DNA of 64,000 nt from Maribacter algarum (ex Zhang et al. 2020). GTDB lineage: Bacteria; Bacteroidota; Bacteroidia; Flavobacteriales; Flavobacteriaceae. Of the stretch, positions 11,128-20,007 are shown one piece after another. How positions within the stretch are numbered: position 1 is the stretch's first letter; the number at the start of each line of letters is the position of its first letter. Both the position numbers and the translations under genes were made by a program. The notes below the pieces were generated by a model. The model had not been told where the DNA came from. It did not search any database and saw nothing but the letters and a program-made list of their open reading frames with translations. The stretch lies in assembly GCF_005885635.1 (NCBI RefSeq), contig NZ_VATY01000001.1, forward strand, positions 124,001 through 188,000, in the 5' to 3' direction.

Positions 11128-11670
11128 ATGAAAAAAGTATTTATCATTGCCTTTATGGCATTAGCTATGGTATTTTCAACCCAAGCTGTAGCACAAGATT
11201 TTAGCGGAATTGACAAAAGTCCCTTAGACAATGCATCTTATCCTTCCGATTATAAGGTTTCTGACAAAGTAGTTCGTATTACCTATGGTCGTCCTCAACT
11301 AAAAGGTCGTGCCCTATCTGAATTGGCTCCTGCGGGAGAAGTTTGGAGAACTGGTGCCAACGAAGCTCCTGAAATTACATTTTATAAAGATGTCAATTTT
11401 GGCGGAAAGGATGTCAAAGCAGGAACTTATGCTTTGTTAACGATACCTGGTGAGAAAGAATGGACCGTCATTTTACATAGCAATTTGAACCAATGGGGTT
11501 CTTATTTCTACAAGGATGAAGCTTCTGATGTTGCTCGAGTTATGGGTGGTGTAAGCATGGGAGATAAATCTCTTGAAGCATTTTCTGTAGCTTTCAAAGA
11601 AGTTGAAGGAGGAGTTCATATGGTAATGGGCTGGGACAAAGTTCGTGTTGCCGTTCCGATTATGATGTAA
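11128..11670 (+). CDS. DUF2911 family exported protein
   Basis: A 180-residue protein with a clear Sec signal peptide ending near AVAQ (residue 23). The mature part shows the DUF2911 signatures ITYGRPQLKGR, GEVWRTGANEAPEITF, AGTYALLTIPGEKEWT and NQWGSYFYK. The family is frequent in Bacteroidota, secreted or periplasmic, and has no established biochemical role. It ends at a strong terminator. Identification of the family is firm; function is unknown. Confidence 0.9.
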   Translation: MKKVFIIAFMALAMVFSTQAVAQDFSGIDKSPLDNASYPSDYKVSDKVVRITYGRPQLKGRALSELAPAGEVWRTGANEAPEITFYKDVNFGGKDVKAGTYALLTIPGEKEWTVILHSNLNQWGSYFYKDEASDVARVMGGVSMGDKSLEAFSVAFKEVEGGVHMVMGWDKVRVAVPIMM

Positions 11671-11692
11671 GGTTCCGATAATTTATAAACTA

Positions 11693-11725
11693 GAAAAGCC
11701 GAAATCATATTGATTTCGGCTTTTC
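11693..11725. terminator. Terminator after the DUF2911 gene, shared with the convergent gene
   Basis: Perfect 15-bp stem (arm GAAAAGCCGAAATCA) with a TAT loop and T-rich flank, placed between two convergent genes. Confidence 0.85.
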
Positions 11726-11748
11726 CTTTTTTAAAGTATTGTGAGTAA

Positions 11749-12141
11749 CTATGCTATTTGTAGTGATTCAAGATCTTCTTCACCCGTTGTTCTTTTGAAA
11801 AATCTAGATATCAACGTAGGATAATAATAATTCAAACTATCCAAGTCTTCAATAATACACGTTTTCAAAAACGTACCTAAATCCTTATAAACCAGATTTA
11901 CAGACATCATTGGTGCAAAAGGATGATTTAAAGTCTCCAAATCATAATATTTATCCTCTGCAATTACGTTCATGTAGACTCTCTTTCTGTCGTAATCAAT
12001 AGAAATATCCGCTGCCTTATAGGATATACGGATTAGCATTTTATGGAATAGCTCGAACATTGTAAGGTCTTCACCTTCCACGCAACTGATATCAATGAGC
12101 AACTTTAAATCTTTAACGACATCATTTTTGGTTGGTTTCAT
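11749..12141 (-). CDS. Hypothetical protein, 130 residues
   Basis: Cytoplasmic-looking protein with no signal peptide if started at the ATG at 12141 (MKPTKNDVVKDLKLLID). A longer version from 12228 would add a Cys/His/Phe-rich leader that does not resemble a coding N-terminus. Two predicted helices are followed by strands (KRVYMNVIAEDKYYDLETL) and a C-terminal helix. No family recognised. It stands alone, convergent with the DUF2911 gene. Confidence 0.7.
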   Translation of the reverse strand: MKPTKNDVVKDLKLLIDISCVEGEDLTMFELFHKMLIRISYKAADISIDYDRKRVYMNVIAEDKYYDLETLNHPFAPMMSVNLVYKDLGTFLKTCIIEDLDSLNYYYPTLISRFFKRTTGEEDLESLQIA

Positions 12142-12308
12142 CTCTTTTGGGTTTATTAGATTGAATTCTATCCCACAAAGAAGATGAAAATAAGAGCACA
12201 ACATGAAATAATGTTGTGAAAACAACAATTTGTGTAGGTAAAAACCTACTTTTTTGATGAATTTAATAAACTAACAAATGTATATCAATGTGTTACCAAG
12301 GGTGTAAT

Positions 12309-14036
12309 TCATCGAACTTCGCCCCCTATATACGTCTGCTCGGCCATTATTGTAGGAATTTCTCTTGCCGGAACGGTCATTATGTCCTTATTAAAAATCG
12401 TAAAATCAGCAAACTTACCCGCCTCAATACTACCTTTTTCGTTTTCTTCGAAATTGGAGTAAGCTGCCCAAATAGTCATTCCACGTAAAGCCTCCTCACG
12501 AGTCAATGCATCTTGCTTTTGAAAGCCTTCTTTGGGAAAAGCATCTAAATCTTTTCGGGTAACGGCAGCATAAAATGTCAAAAATGGACTCACTTGTTCA
12601 ACTGGAAAATCAGTGCCCAAAGCCACCTTACCTGCTTTATCTAACAATTTCTTATAAGCGTAGGCACCTTTTATCCGCTCCTCGCCTAGACGTTCTTCTG
12701 CCCAGTACATATCGCTAGTCGCATGCGTAGGCTGAATAGACGGAATAACTCCATTTTTGAAATAATCAAAATCAATAGCGTCTACTACCTGCGCATGCTC
12801 CACTTTCCAACGTCTGTCATTTTTACCCTGCAAGGCTTTTTCATAAGTGCGCAGTACCACAGCATTTGCAGAATCTCCAATGGCATGGGTATTCATCTGA
12901 TATTCTGAAATTGCGATTCGACGTGCTAAATCCTCTATTTCCTCTATTGGAGTTACCATCGCACCATAATGTCCCCACTTATCAGTGTATGGTTTCTTCA
13001 AAACAGCTCCCCTGGAACCTAAGGCTCCATCTCCGTAAACTTTTACAGAGCGAACATTTAATTTTTCGGTCTTTACGGGACCTTGGTATAAATAATGCTT
13101 TAAATTCTCAGGTGTGTTACTAACCATGGCATAAACGCGAATGGAAAGTTCTCCTCCCTGTTGAAGACTATCAATAAGCTCAATAGTCGAACGATTTAGT
13201 CCGGCATCATTCACTGTTGTTAATCCATAATTCATACAGATACGCTCAGCATCCTTCAAAGCCTGAACTTGAGCTTCAAGAGAAGGCTCAGGTATTATGG
13301 CATCAATCAATCGCATGGGGTTGTCAATAAGGACTCCAGTAATGCCCGAATACCCATCAGTCCATTTTTTTACGATTTCTCCACCTTCAACCTTCGTGTC
13401 CCACTTGATTCCTGCCATGTCCAAAGCAACTTGGTTGACCAAATAAGCGTGACCATCCACTCGCTCTAATACTACCGGAATATCTGGGTAGAGTTCATCT
13501 AGTTCTGTTTTGGTTGGGAACTCCTTTAGTTCCCAATCATTCTGATCCCATCCATCCCCAAGAATAAAATCTCTCTGGTTTTCGCGCTGAAATTGCTGAA
13601 CACGTTCCAAAACCTCTTCGAAGCTTTTAGTACCGACAAGGTCAACTTCTTGTTGTTTAAGGCCCAATCCGTAGAAATGGCAATGCGCATCAATTAAACC
13701 GGGAGTAATTGTTCGGCCATCAGCGTCAACAATTTGGTCTGCAGTATAGGTTTTTCGTATTTCTTCGGATGTTCCAACCGCCACGAACTTTCCTTTATGA
13801 ACAGCAAAAGCATCAGCTTTAGAAAAGTCGTCGTCCACGGTATATACATTGGCGTTTACAACCACCATGTCCACTTCTTCTTTTAAAAACTCACAACTTG
13901 TACAAAGGAATACTATGAAAGATACAAGGCAAACAACTCTTGGGTATGCCCGCCAAGAACTCTTAGGGAAACGACTTAAAAATATAGAAGCAAGCCTCAG
14001 AGCATTAAAATCTCGATTATCGCGTAAATTTTTCAT
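12309..14036 (-). CDS. Lipoprotein amidohydrolase (YtcJ-like, amidohydrolase family 3)
   Basis: Metal-dependent hydrolase of the amidohydrolase_3/YtcJ type. Visible: the N-terminal beta-sandwich start VVNANVYTVDDDFSKADAF, the metal-binding LIDAHCHF, the second metal His in NTHAIGDSAN, KVEHAQVV, and the catalytic ALGTDFPVEQV. The N-terminus has a long basic region, a hydrophobic core and the lipobox LCTSC about 45 residues in, so the enzyme should be envelope-anchored, which is typical of Bacteroidota members. The start is ATG 14036; the more upstream in-frame codon at 14075 is TTG. Substrate cannot be told; the family acts on N-substituted formamides and related amides. Confidence 0.9.
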   Translation of the reverse strand: MKNLRDNRDFNALRLASIFLSRFPKSSWRAYPRVVCLVSFIVFLCTSCEFLKEEVDMVVVNANVYTVDDDFSKADAFAVHKGKFVAVGTSEEIRKTYTADQIVDADGRTITPGLIDAHCHFYGLGLKQQEVDLVGTKSFEEVLERVQQFQRENQRDFILGDGWDQNDWELKEFPTKTELDELYPDIPVVLERVDGHAYLVNQVALDMAGIKWDTKVEGGEIVKKWTDGYSGITGVLIDNPMRLIDAIIPEPSLEAQVQALKDAERICMNYGLTTVNDAGLNRSTIELIDSLQQGGELSIRVYAMVSNTPENLKHYLYQGPVKTEKLNVRSVKVYGDGALGSRGAVLKKPYTDKWGHYGAMVTPIEEIEDLARRIAISEYQMNTHAIGDSANAVVLRTYEKALQGKNDRRWKVEHAQVVDAIDFDYFKNGVIPSIQPTHATSDMYWAEERLGEERIKGAYAYKKLLDKAGKVALGTDFPVEQVSPFLTFYAAVTRKDLDAFPKEGFQKQDALTREEALRGMTIWAAYSNFEENEKGSIEAGKFADFTIFNKDIMTVPAREIPTIMAEQTYIGGEVR

Positions 14037-14105
14037 TTTGGTCGGTATTGGGTCGACCAAAAATAAGGAAATCAATATCTTAAATCAAAAACGTTCTCTT
14101 AAAAG

Positions 14106-14149
14106 AAAAATGTCATTAAAGCTACCATCGTAGCCTAAATGACATTTTT
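14106..14149 (-). terminator. Long-stem terminator after the 14189-14608 gene
   Basis: On the minus strand the arms AAAAATGTCATT and AATGACATTTTT enclose a second pairing (GGCTAC/GTAGCT) around a GATG loop, giving a stem of nearly 20 bp that ends in a T run. Confidence 0.75.
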
Positions 14150-14188
14150 AAATTTAGAGCACTATAACAGAATAGTGCTTATACCTTT

Positions 14189-14608
14189 TTATTCAGCAGA
14201 AAGTGTTTTAACACCAGTTATAGTCATTGTTCCATTACTGGGTGAAGTACTCGTACCTGATAATTTACTTCCTTTTGCCTCAAGAGCTACAGAAACAGTT
14301 TCCCCTTCAATATTTACGGTAAACGTAATCTTGTTCCCTTTTACCACAACATTTTCTCCATTTACGGCTCCTCCACTAAGTTGAACTTGTGCCTTATAGA
14401 CGTCGCCTTGTTTTATAATCATCAATAAGCCTTTATCATAACCTTCAGGTGCACCTGCAACTGTATATTCCCATCCGCCTATTAAATCATCTTTAACTAG
14501 TACGGCTATATCATTCTCTTCTGAACTTGCCATTATTTCTAGGGGCGCGAACATCAATGTAAAAGCCATTAGTAAAAAACCAGCTATTCTTTTTGTAGAA
14601 TTTTTCAT
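14189..14608 (-). CDS. Small exported protein of unknown function
   Basis: A 139-residue protein with a signal peptide (cleavage near MASS, residue 28) and a mature domain made almost entirely of short beta strands: GGWEYTVAG, KAQVQLSGG, KITFTVNIEGETVSVALEAKG, TMTITGVK. This reads as a small beta-sandwich or lipocalin-like barrel in which the start (LIGGWEYTV) measures a deviation from a ligand-free state; no motif gives a function. It is transcribed alone, with its own terminator. Confidence 0.82.
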   Translation of the reverse strand: MKNSTKRIAGFLLMAFTLMFAPLEIMASSEENDIAVLVKDDLIGGWEYTVAGAPEGYDKGLLMIIKQGDVYKAQVQLSGGAVNGENVVVKGNKITFTVNIEGETVSVALEAKGSKLSGTSTSPSNGTMTITGVKTLSAE

Positions 14609-14801
14609 GTTTGTTGTTTTAGGTATTAGTCTATCTATTTGTAAATGTAAAGAATTATTTAATTTGATGGGGCTAGGCGCAACTTTCAGGTTTAGCTTTT
14701 AAAGTTGGCCTTTACCATCTATATTCTTTTAATACAAAATCAATGCCACATTTTAGAGCTTTCATTTTATAAGTTCAAGAAACCCCTAAGAAAAGGTTTG
14801 C

Positions 14802-14809
14802 TAGATTTG
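14802..14809 (+). promoter_or_regulatory. Bacteroidota -7 box for mqo
   Basis: TAGATTTG fits TAnnTTTG, 20 bp before the mqo start codon. No -33 TTG was identified. Confidence 0.5.
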
Positions 14810-14828
14810 TTAACCAAAATTCATTTAG

Positions 14829-16313
14829 ATGAGCAGTAAACAAGACTTTACCTTAATAGGCGCAGGAATTATGAGTGCCACCTTGGGTGTATTACTAAAA
14901 CAATTAGTACCCAGGGCGAAAATTACCATCTATGAGCGGTTGGATAAAGTCGCCGCCGAAAGTTCAGACGCATGGAACAATGCCGGTACTGGTCATTCTG
15001 CCTTTTGCGAACTGAATTATACGCCTGAAGATGAAAACGGTAATATTGATATTTCAAAAGCTTTGCGCATTAGCGAGTCATTTGAAATCTCAAAGCAGTT
15101 TTGGGCTTATTTGGTAAAGCAGGGACTCGTGGAAACCAATGTACCTTTTATCAACGATATTGATCATATGAGTTTTGTTTTTGGGAAAAGCAATCAGACT
15201 TTTCTAAAAAATCGGTACGATGCGCTTACCGCCTACCCTATGTTTATGGACATGAAACATTCTGAAGACTTTCGTGAAATCGCTTCATGGGTACCTTTAA
15301 TGATGGAGGGAAGAAACACAAATGAGAAAATTGCTGCCACTCGAATGCCTATCGGTACAGATGTGAACTTCGGTTCAATTACTCGAAAAATGATTGGGTA
15401 TTTAGAAAGTTGTGAAGATGTAGAAATCCATTTGGGGCATCAGGTAGAAGACATCGATAAAAGAGATGATGGGACTTGGGAAATCGAACTCACTGACCTC
15501 AATACGAATGAAGAAAAAACGGTTCGTAGTAATTTTGTTTTTATTGGAGCTGGTGGTGGTGCACTTAAACTTCTTGAAAAATCTGATATTCCGGAAGGAG
15601 AGGGTTATGGCGGTTTTCCAGTTAGTGGCCAATTTCTAAAATGTAATAATCCGGATGTTGTTTTGCGGCATGAGGCAAAAGTATACGGCAAAGCTGAGGA
15701 AGGTTCGCCACCAATGTCTGTGCCGCACTTAGATACGCGTATGTTAAATGGTAAACGCTCTTTGCTGTTTGGACCTTACGCTGGATTCTCAACGAAATTC
15801 CTGAAAAACGGTTCCTACCTAGATCTACCGTTGTCATTAGATGCCCATAATATATATCCAATGATCTCTGCAGGAATCAATAATATTTCGCTCACTAAAT
15901 ATTTGATTGAACAGGTAATGCAATCTCCCGAAGAAAAATTTGAAGCTTTAGTAAAGTATTATCCAGAAGCAAAATTTGAGGATTGGGAATTAATTACTGC
16001 CGGACAACGGGTACAAATCATTAAAAAAGACGAAGATGAAGGCGGCAAACTACAATTCGGAACGGAGATTGTTTCCTGTAGTGACAATTCGCTTGCGGCT
16101 TTGCTTGGAGCTTCTCCAGGCGCTTCAACGGCAGTTTCTATAATGTTGAATCTATTGCAAAAATGTTTTCCCGAAGAAATCAAATCCAGGGAATGGCAAA
16201 CCAAATTGACAGAAATGATTCCGTGTTATGGAAAGTCGCTTATTGAAGATGGAGAGCTGTGCAAAAGAACACGGGAATATTCAACTGCTGTTTTAAAGCT
16301 TGAAGATGTGTAA
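14829..16313 (+). CDS. mqo: Malate:quinone oxidoreductase
   Basis: FAD-dependent, peripheral membrane enzyme that oxidises malate to oxaloacetate and passes electrons to the quinone pool. The dinucleotide-binding motif IGAGIMSATLG is at about residues 10-20, followed by AESSDAWNNAGTGHSAFCELNYTP, a hallmark of Mqo (shown here only in parts: WNNAGTGHSA and CELNYTP). Later FIGAGGGAL and LFGPYAGFSTKFLK are typical. Length 494 fits the family (about 490-500). The stop codon abuts the stop of the convergent DUF885 gene with no base between them. Confidence 0.96.
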   Translation: MSSKQDFTLIGAGIMSATLGVLLKQLVPRAKITIYERLDKVAAESSDAWNNAGTGHSAFCELNYTPEDENGNIDISKALRISESFEISKQFWAYLVKQGLVETNVPFINDIDHMSFVFGKSNQTFLKNRYDALTAYPMFMDMKHSEDFREIASWVPLMMEGRNTNEKIAATRMPIGTDVNFGSITRKMIGYLESCEDVEIHLGHQVEDIDKRDDGTWEIELTDLNTNEEKTVRSNFVFIGAGGGALKLLEKSDIPEGEGYGGFPVSGQFLKCNNPDVVLRHEAKVYGKAEEGSPPMSVPHLDTRMLNGKRSLLFGPYAGFSTKFLKNGSYLDLPLSLDAHNIYPMISAGINNISLTKYLIEQVMQSPEEKFEALVKYYPEAKFEDWELITAGQRVQIIKKDEDEGGKLQFGTEIVSCSDNSLAALLGASPGASTAVSIMLNLLQKCFPEEIKSREWQTKLTEMIPCYGKSLIEDGELCKRTREYSTAVLKLEDV

Positions 16314-18149
16314 TTATTGTTGAGATTGGGATGTAATCCAGGCATCTATTTTTTCCTCCAATAAAACCAAGGCCAAGCTACCCGAGTTTAAAACTTGATT
16401 ATGGAATTCTTTAATATCAAACCTTTCGCCTAAGGCATATTCGGCCCTCGTACGCAGTTCTCGAATTTTCAATTGCCCAATTTTATAAGATAAAGCTTGA
16501 CCAGGAGTTGCCATATATCGTTCTATTTCAGCAATAATTCCTTCCTTGGACTCGGCTTCATTTTCGAGGCTATATTGAATTGCCTCCTCACGTGTCCAAC
16601 CCTTCGCATGAATACCGGTATCGACCACCAAACGAATGGCTCGGTGCATTTCCATACTTAACATTCCGAAGTATTGAAGAGGGTCTTCGTACAAACCGAG
16701 TTCTTTTCCTAAAGATTCGGCATAGAGCGCCCAACCCTCCACAAAAACACCCATACTCTCTGGATGTAAAAATTCGGGGAGTTTTGTATTCTCTTGTTGC
16801 AGCGATAATTGAAAGTGATGTCCGGGAATGGCTTCGTGCAAAAACAAAGCTTCATCGGCGAACTTGTTATAGGTTTTTATAATTGGAATCGGAATGTAAA
16901 AAGTTCCTGCTCTAGTAGCATCTTTTGAACCCGGCACATACTCTGCACTAGCAGAAGCTTCACGAAACGCTTCAGTACGTCTTACTTCAAATCCTGCTTT
17001 GGGTCTAATATCGAAAAACTCATTCAACTTGGGCTCCATTCGTTTCTGAATAGCATTGAAGTTGGCGATTACTTCTTCAGGTTTAGAAAAAGGCATTTGG
17101 TCTTTGCGCTGACGCACGTGATTAAAAAAGGCTTTCAAATCTCCTTTAAACCCTATTTCATTTTTCACTGCTTCCATTTCACCTAGAATACGTTGCACTT
17201 CACTTTTACCTAGTTCGTGAATGGCATCAGCGGTCATGGTAGTAGTGGTGTGCAATTTTATAAGGTAATCGTAGGTTTCTTTCCCATTTGGTAGATTTGA
17301 GAGTCCTGATGTTTGACGAGCAACGGGCAGATATGCTTCCTTTAAAAAGGAATCTAACTCTTTATATTTTGGAATTAATTGCTGAGATAGGAATTCAATA
17401 TACGCCAATTCAATTTCTGTTCTATCCGAATCACTAAAATTCTCGGGAAAATTCCGAATTGGAGCCATAAATAAATGCTTTGCAATGGGAGCATTTATGA
17501 ACTCTTGCAACTGCGGAATCATTTTTAAAACAATAGTTTTAGGAAGCACAACTTTTTGAGCAATTCCTTCTTCCATTTTTTCGATACAGGTATCTAAAAA
17601 GGTCATATAATCCTGTAATCGTTTCAGCCAATTATCATAATCCTCAATTGTTTTGAAGGGTTGAACGCTGGCTCCACTTCCCAACTGAGCAACATACAAA
17701 TGCAAGGATTGTATTTGTAGCAAAGGCATCAATTCAAAACTGGGTAAGTCATATATGGGCGAGGCCATAGTGACCAATTCGTTTTCTAGACCTTGGAGCT
17801 TAATAGAGCAATCCCATTTCATCACCCGAAGACTTAGCCATTGCTCCTTCGACATCATACTTTCATCATAGGCTTCTAGTTCAACTAAGAAACTGCGATA
17901 CTTCTGCTTTAGCAATTCTTGATAGTTATCAGAGATGTAATTTGCTATGGTATCATTGTAACTATTAAAACCAGCTTTGGTAGCTTCTATAGGGTTTGCA
18001 CTCTTTTTAAAATCGTAATAGGATTCAAAAACAGTATCAATGGATTGTAATTTTGCTTCAGCGGTCTTAGCACCTTCCTTACAAGAAATCAAAAGGAATA
18101 GTACTGAAATACAAGAAATGTATGCACTTTTTAAAAATGATGTGGTCAT
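16314..18149 (-). CDS. DUF885 family metallopeptidase-like lipoprotein
   Basis: A 611-residue protein of the DUF885 family. It has a lipoprotein signal (LLISC at about residues 19-23), a mainly helical body, and the zinc-site motif HEAIPGHHFQ about two thirds along, followed by EGWALYAESLGKE, both conserved in DUF885. Family members are considered M1/M3-like metallopeptidases and are usually exported. The gene follows the NYN-LOTUS gene by 18 bp on the same strand, so the two are likely co-transcribed, though their functions are not obviously linked. It converges without spacer on mqo and has no separate terminator. Confidence 0.9.
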   Translation of the reverse strand: MTTSFLKSAYISCISVLFLLISCKEGAKTAEAKLQSIDTVFESYYDFKKSANPIEATKAGFNSYNDTIANYISDNYQELLKQKYRSFLVELEAYDESMMSKEQWLSLRVMKWDCSIKLQGLENELVTMASPIYDLPSFELMPLLQIQSLHLYVAQLGSGASVQPFKTIEDYDNWLKRLQDYMTFLDTCIEKMEEGIAQKVVLPKTIVLKMIPQLQEFINAPIAKHLFMAPIRNFPENFSDSDRTEIELAYIEFLSQQLIPKYKELDSFLKEAYLPVARQTSGLSNLPNGKETYDYLIKLHTTTTMTADAIHELGKSEVQRILGEMEAVKNEIGFKGDLKAFFNHVRQRKDQMPFSKPEEVIANFNAIQKRMEPKLNEFFDIRPKAGFEVRRTEAFREASASAEYVPGSKDATRAGTFYIPIPIIKTYNKFADEALFLHEAIPGHHFQLSLQQENTKLPEFLHPESMGVFVEGWALYAESLGKELGLYEDPLQYFGMLSMEMHRAIRLVVDTGIHAKGWTREEAIQYSLENEAESKEGIIAEIERYMATPGQALSYKIGQLKIRELRTRAEYALGERFDIKEFHNQVLNSGSLALVLLEEKIDAWITSQSQQ

Positions 18150-18167
18150 GAAAGGAAAATGAATAGA

Positions 18168-18929
18168 TTATTTTTTACCTCTTGAACGTTTCTGCTCTTT
18201 CATCTTAACATAGACCAACTTTTTATGCCCTCTGGAGTCCTGACGACGTTCTACCTCAATAGCCTTGATAGACTGAAAAAGAGGTGTCAATTTTTGAAAA
18301 CCATAATTACGAGAATCAAAATTGGGCTGTTTCTTCTGTAACAAACTACCAACATCGCCTAAAAAGGCCCAGCCATCGTCATCAGCTAAATCACTAATAG
18401 TAGTCGCAATCAAGCGCAGTTGTTTTGAGGTTATTTTATCAAACTCAGTTTTTGGTTTTGATTTTTCTTCATCAGCACCAGTGGTATCATCTTGTGACTG
18501 ATTCTTTAGGATTTCGATGTAGATGAATTTATCACAAGCTACGATAAAAGGATCCGGAGTTTTCTTCTCACCAATACCAAAGACTTGCATGCCTGCTTCT
18601 CGAAGTCGGGTGGCCAACCTTGTAAAATCGCTGTCACTACTCACCAAACAAAACCCATTTACCTTGCCCGAATAGAGAATATCCATTGCATCGATAATCA
18701 TTGCGGAATCCGTTGCGTTTTTTCCTTGCGTATAGCCGTACTGTTGTATCGGGGTAATAGCATTCTCAAGCAAGACTGTTTTCCATTTGTTCAGACGGGG
18801 ATTCGTCCAATCGCCGTAAATACGTTTAATAGTAGGATTACCGTATTTGGCAATTTCTTCCATCATTTCTTTTACATAGGCTGAAGGAATGTTATCGCCA
18901 TCAATGAGTACTGCTAGATTTAAGTCCAT
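18168..18929 (-). CDS. NYN domain protein with C-terminal OST-HTH/LOTUS domain
   Basis: The N-terminal 140 residues form a NYN (PIN-like) ribonuclease domain: IDGDN at 9-13, the mid-domain DSAMIIDAMD and SSDSDFTRL supply the acidic metal-binding residues. Residues about 165-240 match an OST-HTH/LOTUS domain (LRLIATTISDLADDDGWAFL, then LLQKKQPNFDSRNYGF), which binds RNA. The C-terminus is a basic tail (KEQKRSRGKK). The architecture suggests a cytoplasmic RNA-processing enzyme related to LabA/YacP-type proteins; the target RNA is unknown. Confidence 0.9.
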   Translation of the reverse strand: MDLNLAVLIDGDNIPSAYVKEMMEEIAKYGNPTIKRIYGDWTNPRLNKWKTVLLENAITPIQQYGYTQGKNATDSAMIIDAMDILYSGKVNGFCLVSSDSDFTRLATRLREAGMQVFGIGEKKTPDPFIVACDKFIYIEILKNQSQDDTTGADEEKSKPKTEFDKITSKQLRLIATTISDLADDDGWAFLGDVGSLLQKKQPNFDSRNYGFQKLTPLFQSIKAIEVERRQDSRGHKKLVYVKMKEQKRSRGKK

Positions 18930-19100
18930 TATAATAGTTGGTTTTCTGCAAGTTACGAGGATTTAAAATACTACGGACCCAGTAGTTGTTTTTATGAAGC
19001 AAAATGTTCTAAATTCAAAATAAAGTATTGTTTATCGCTATTTTTTTATTGTTTATCAATAATTATTTGTTTCTTTACAGCATATTAATCATAATTTCTT

Positions 19101-19745
19101 ATGAAAAAACGGACAATCATTTCAGCAAAGTCATTGATGATATTCTTACGCTACTCTCTTATTGGGTTGTTTATATGGAATGTGTTGCATTTAATGGTAT
19201 TCTTGATTTTCCATTTGGGGCCAGCAGTACTATTTGGAGAAAGAAAGGGAGTCCATTTACCTATAGTATTTAGCCCAAGCAATGAAGGTATTCTAACATT
19301 GCCAAATACGGACTATGAATATATGTTTCATATTCCTGCAGCTACCGGTACCTTCCAAGCTTATGGTCTTCCCTTGAAATTCTTCTATTTGTATTCAATT
19401 AGCATCTTGGTGTATTTTGCCTGTATCCTTTTAATTACTTATTTAATCATTAAAATGCTAAAGAATGCTGAAAATGGCACTTTTTTGGTTATTAATAATG
19501 CTATTCGGTTACGCTATATTGCGATATTATGCATTGTTACACTTCTTCGTGATAAAGTAAACATAATCGCCTCCTCACATTATCTTAAGGACAAAATAGA
19601 ACTTCCTGGTCTTGAATTTTATGACTTGGCCCCTTATTCATTTCAAAATTGGAAACATATTTTCCTATACCTTTTTCTTCTTATTATTGCGGAAGCCTTT
19701 CGAATAGGAGCCCAATTGAAAGAAGAAAACGATTTAACTATATAA
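19101..19745 (+). CDS. DUF2975-like membrane protein
   Basis: A 214-residue protein with four hydrophobic segments (about residues 15-45, 95-120, 145-165, 185-205). Pattern, length and, above all, the small Cro-type regulator that follows 9 bp later match the common DUF2975/HTH gene pair. The segment ILLITYLIIKMLKNAENGTF and the later GAQLKEENDLTI (LKxENDLTI) are characteristic of DUF2975. The family has no known biochemical activity; it may sense or respond to membrane state together with the regulator. Confidence 0.85.
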   Translation: MKKRTIISAKSLMIFLRYSLIGLFIWNVLHLMVFLIFHLGPAVLFGERKGVHLPIVFSPSNEGILTLPNTDYEYMFHIPAATGTFQAYGLPLKFFYLYSISILVYFACILLITYLIIKMLKNAENGTFLVINNAIRLRYIAILCIVTLLRDKVNIIASSHYLKDKIELPGLEFYDLAPYSFQNWKHIFLYLFLLIIAEAFRIGAQLKEENDLTI

Positions 19746-19754
19746 AAGCAATAC

Positions 19755-19964
19755 ATGCCTATTATCGTAAATCTTGATGTAATGCTTGCCAGACGAAAGA
19801 TGTCTCTAACCGAACTTTCCGAAAAAGTGGGTATTACTATGTCTAACCTTTCCATTTTGAAAAAAGGGAAAGCGAAAGCTGTGCGGTTTACCACCTTACA
19901 GGCTATCTGCGGAGTTTTAGAATGTCAACCTGGAGATATTTTGGAGTATAAGGCAGAAGATTAA
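19755..19964 (+). CDS. Small Cro/C1-type transcriptional regulator (YozG-like)
   Basis: A 69-residue stand-alone helix-turn-helix: MPIIVNLDVMLARRKMSLTE, LSEKVGITMSNLSILKKGKA, FTTLQAICGVLECQPGDILE. This is the YozG-type XRE protein that typically accompanies DUF2975 proteins. It starts nine bases after the stop of the upstream gene, so they are co-transcribed. I infer that it regulates its own operon; no operator was identified. Confidence 0.93.
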   Translation: MPIIVNLDVMLARRKMSLTELSEKVGITMSNLSILKKGKAKAVRFTTLQAICGVLECQPGDILEYKAED

Positions 19965-20007
19965 GTAATACTTTTTAAAATTCTATTCGTCAATCAAAAA
20001 CAATCAT

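Noticed and set aside
19101-19964. Toxin-antitoxin module (membrane protein plus small HTH)
   Set aside because: The pair matches the common DUF2975/YozG-type arrangement, not a known toxin family.
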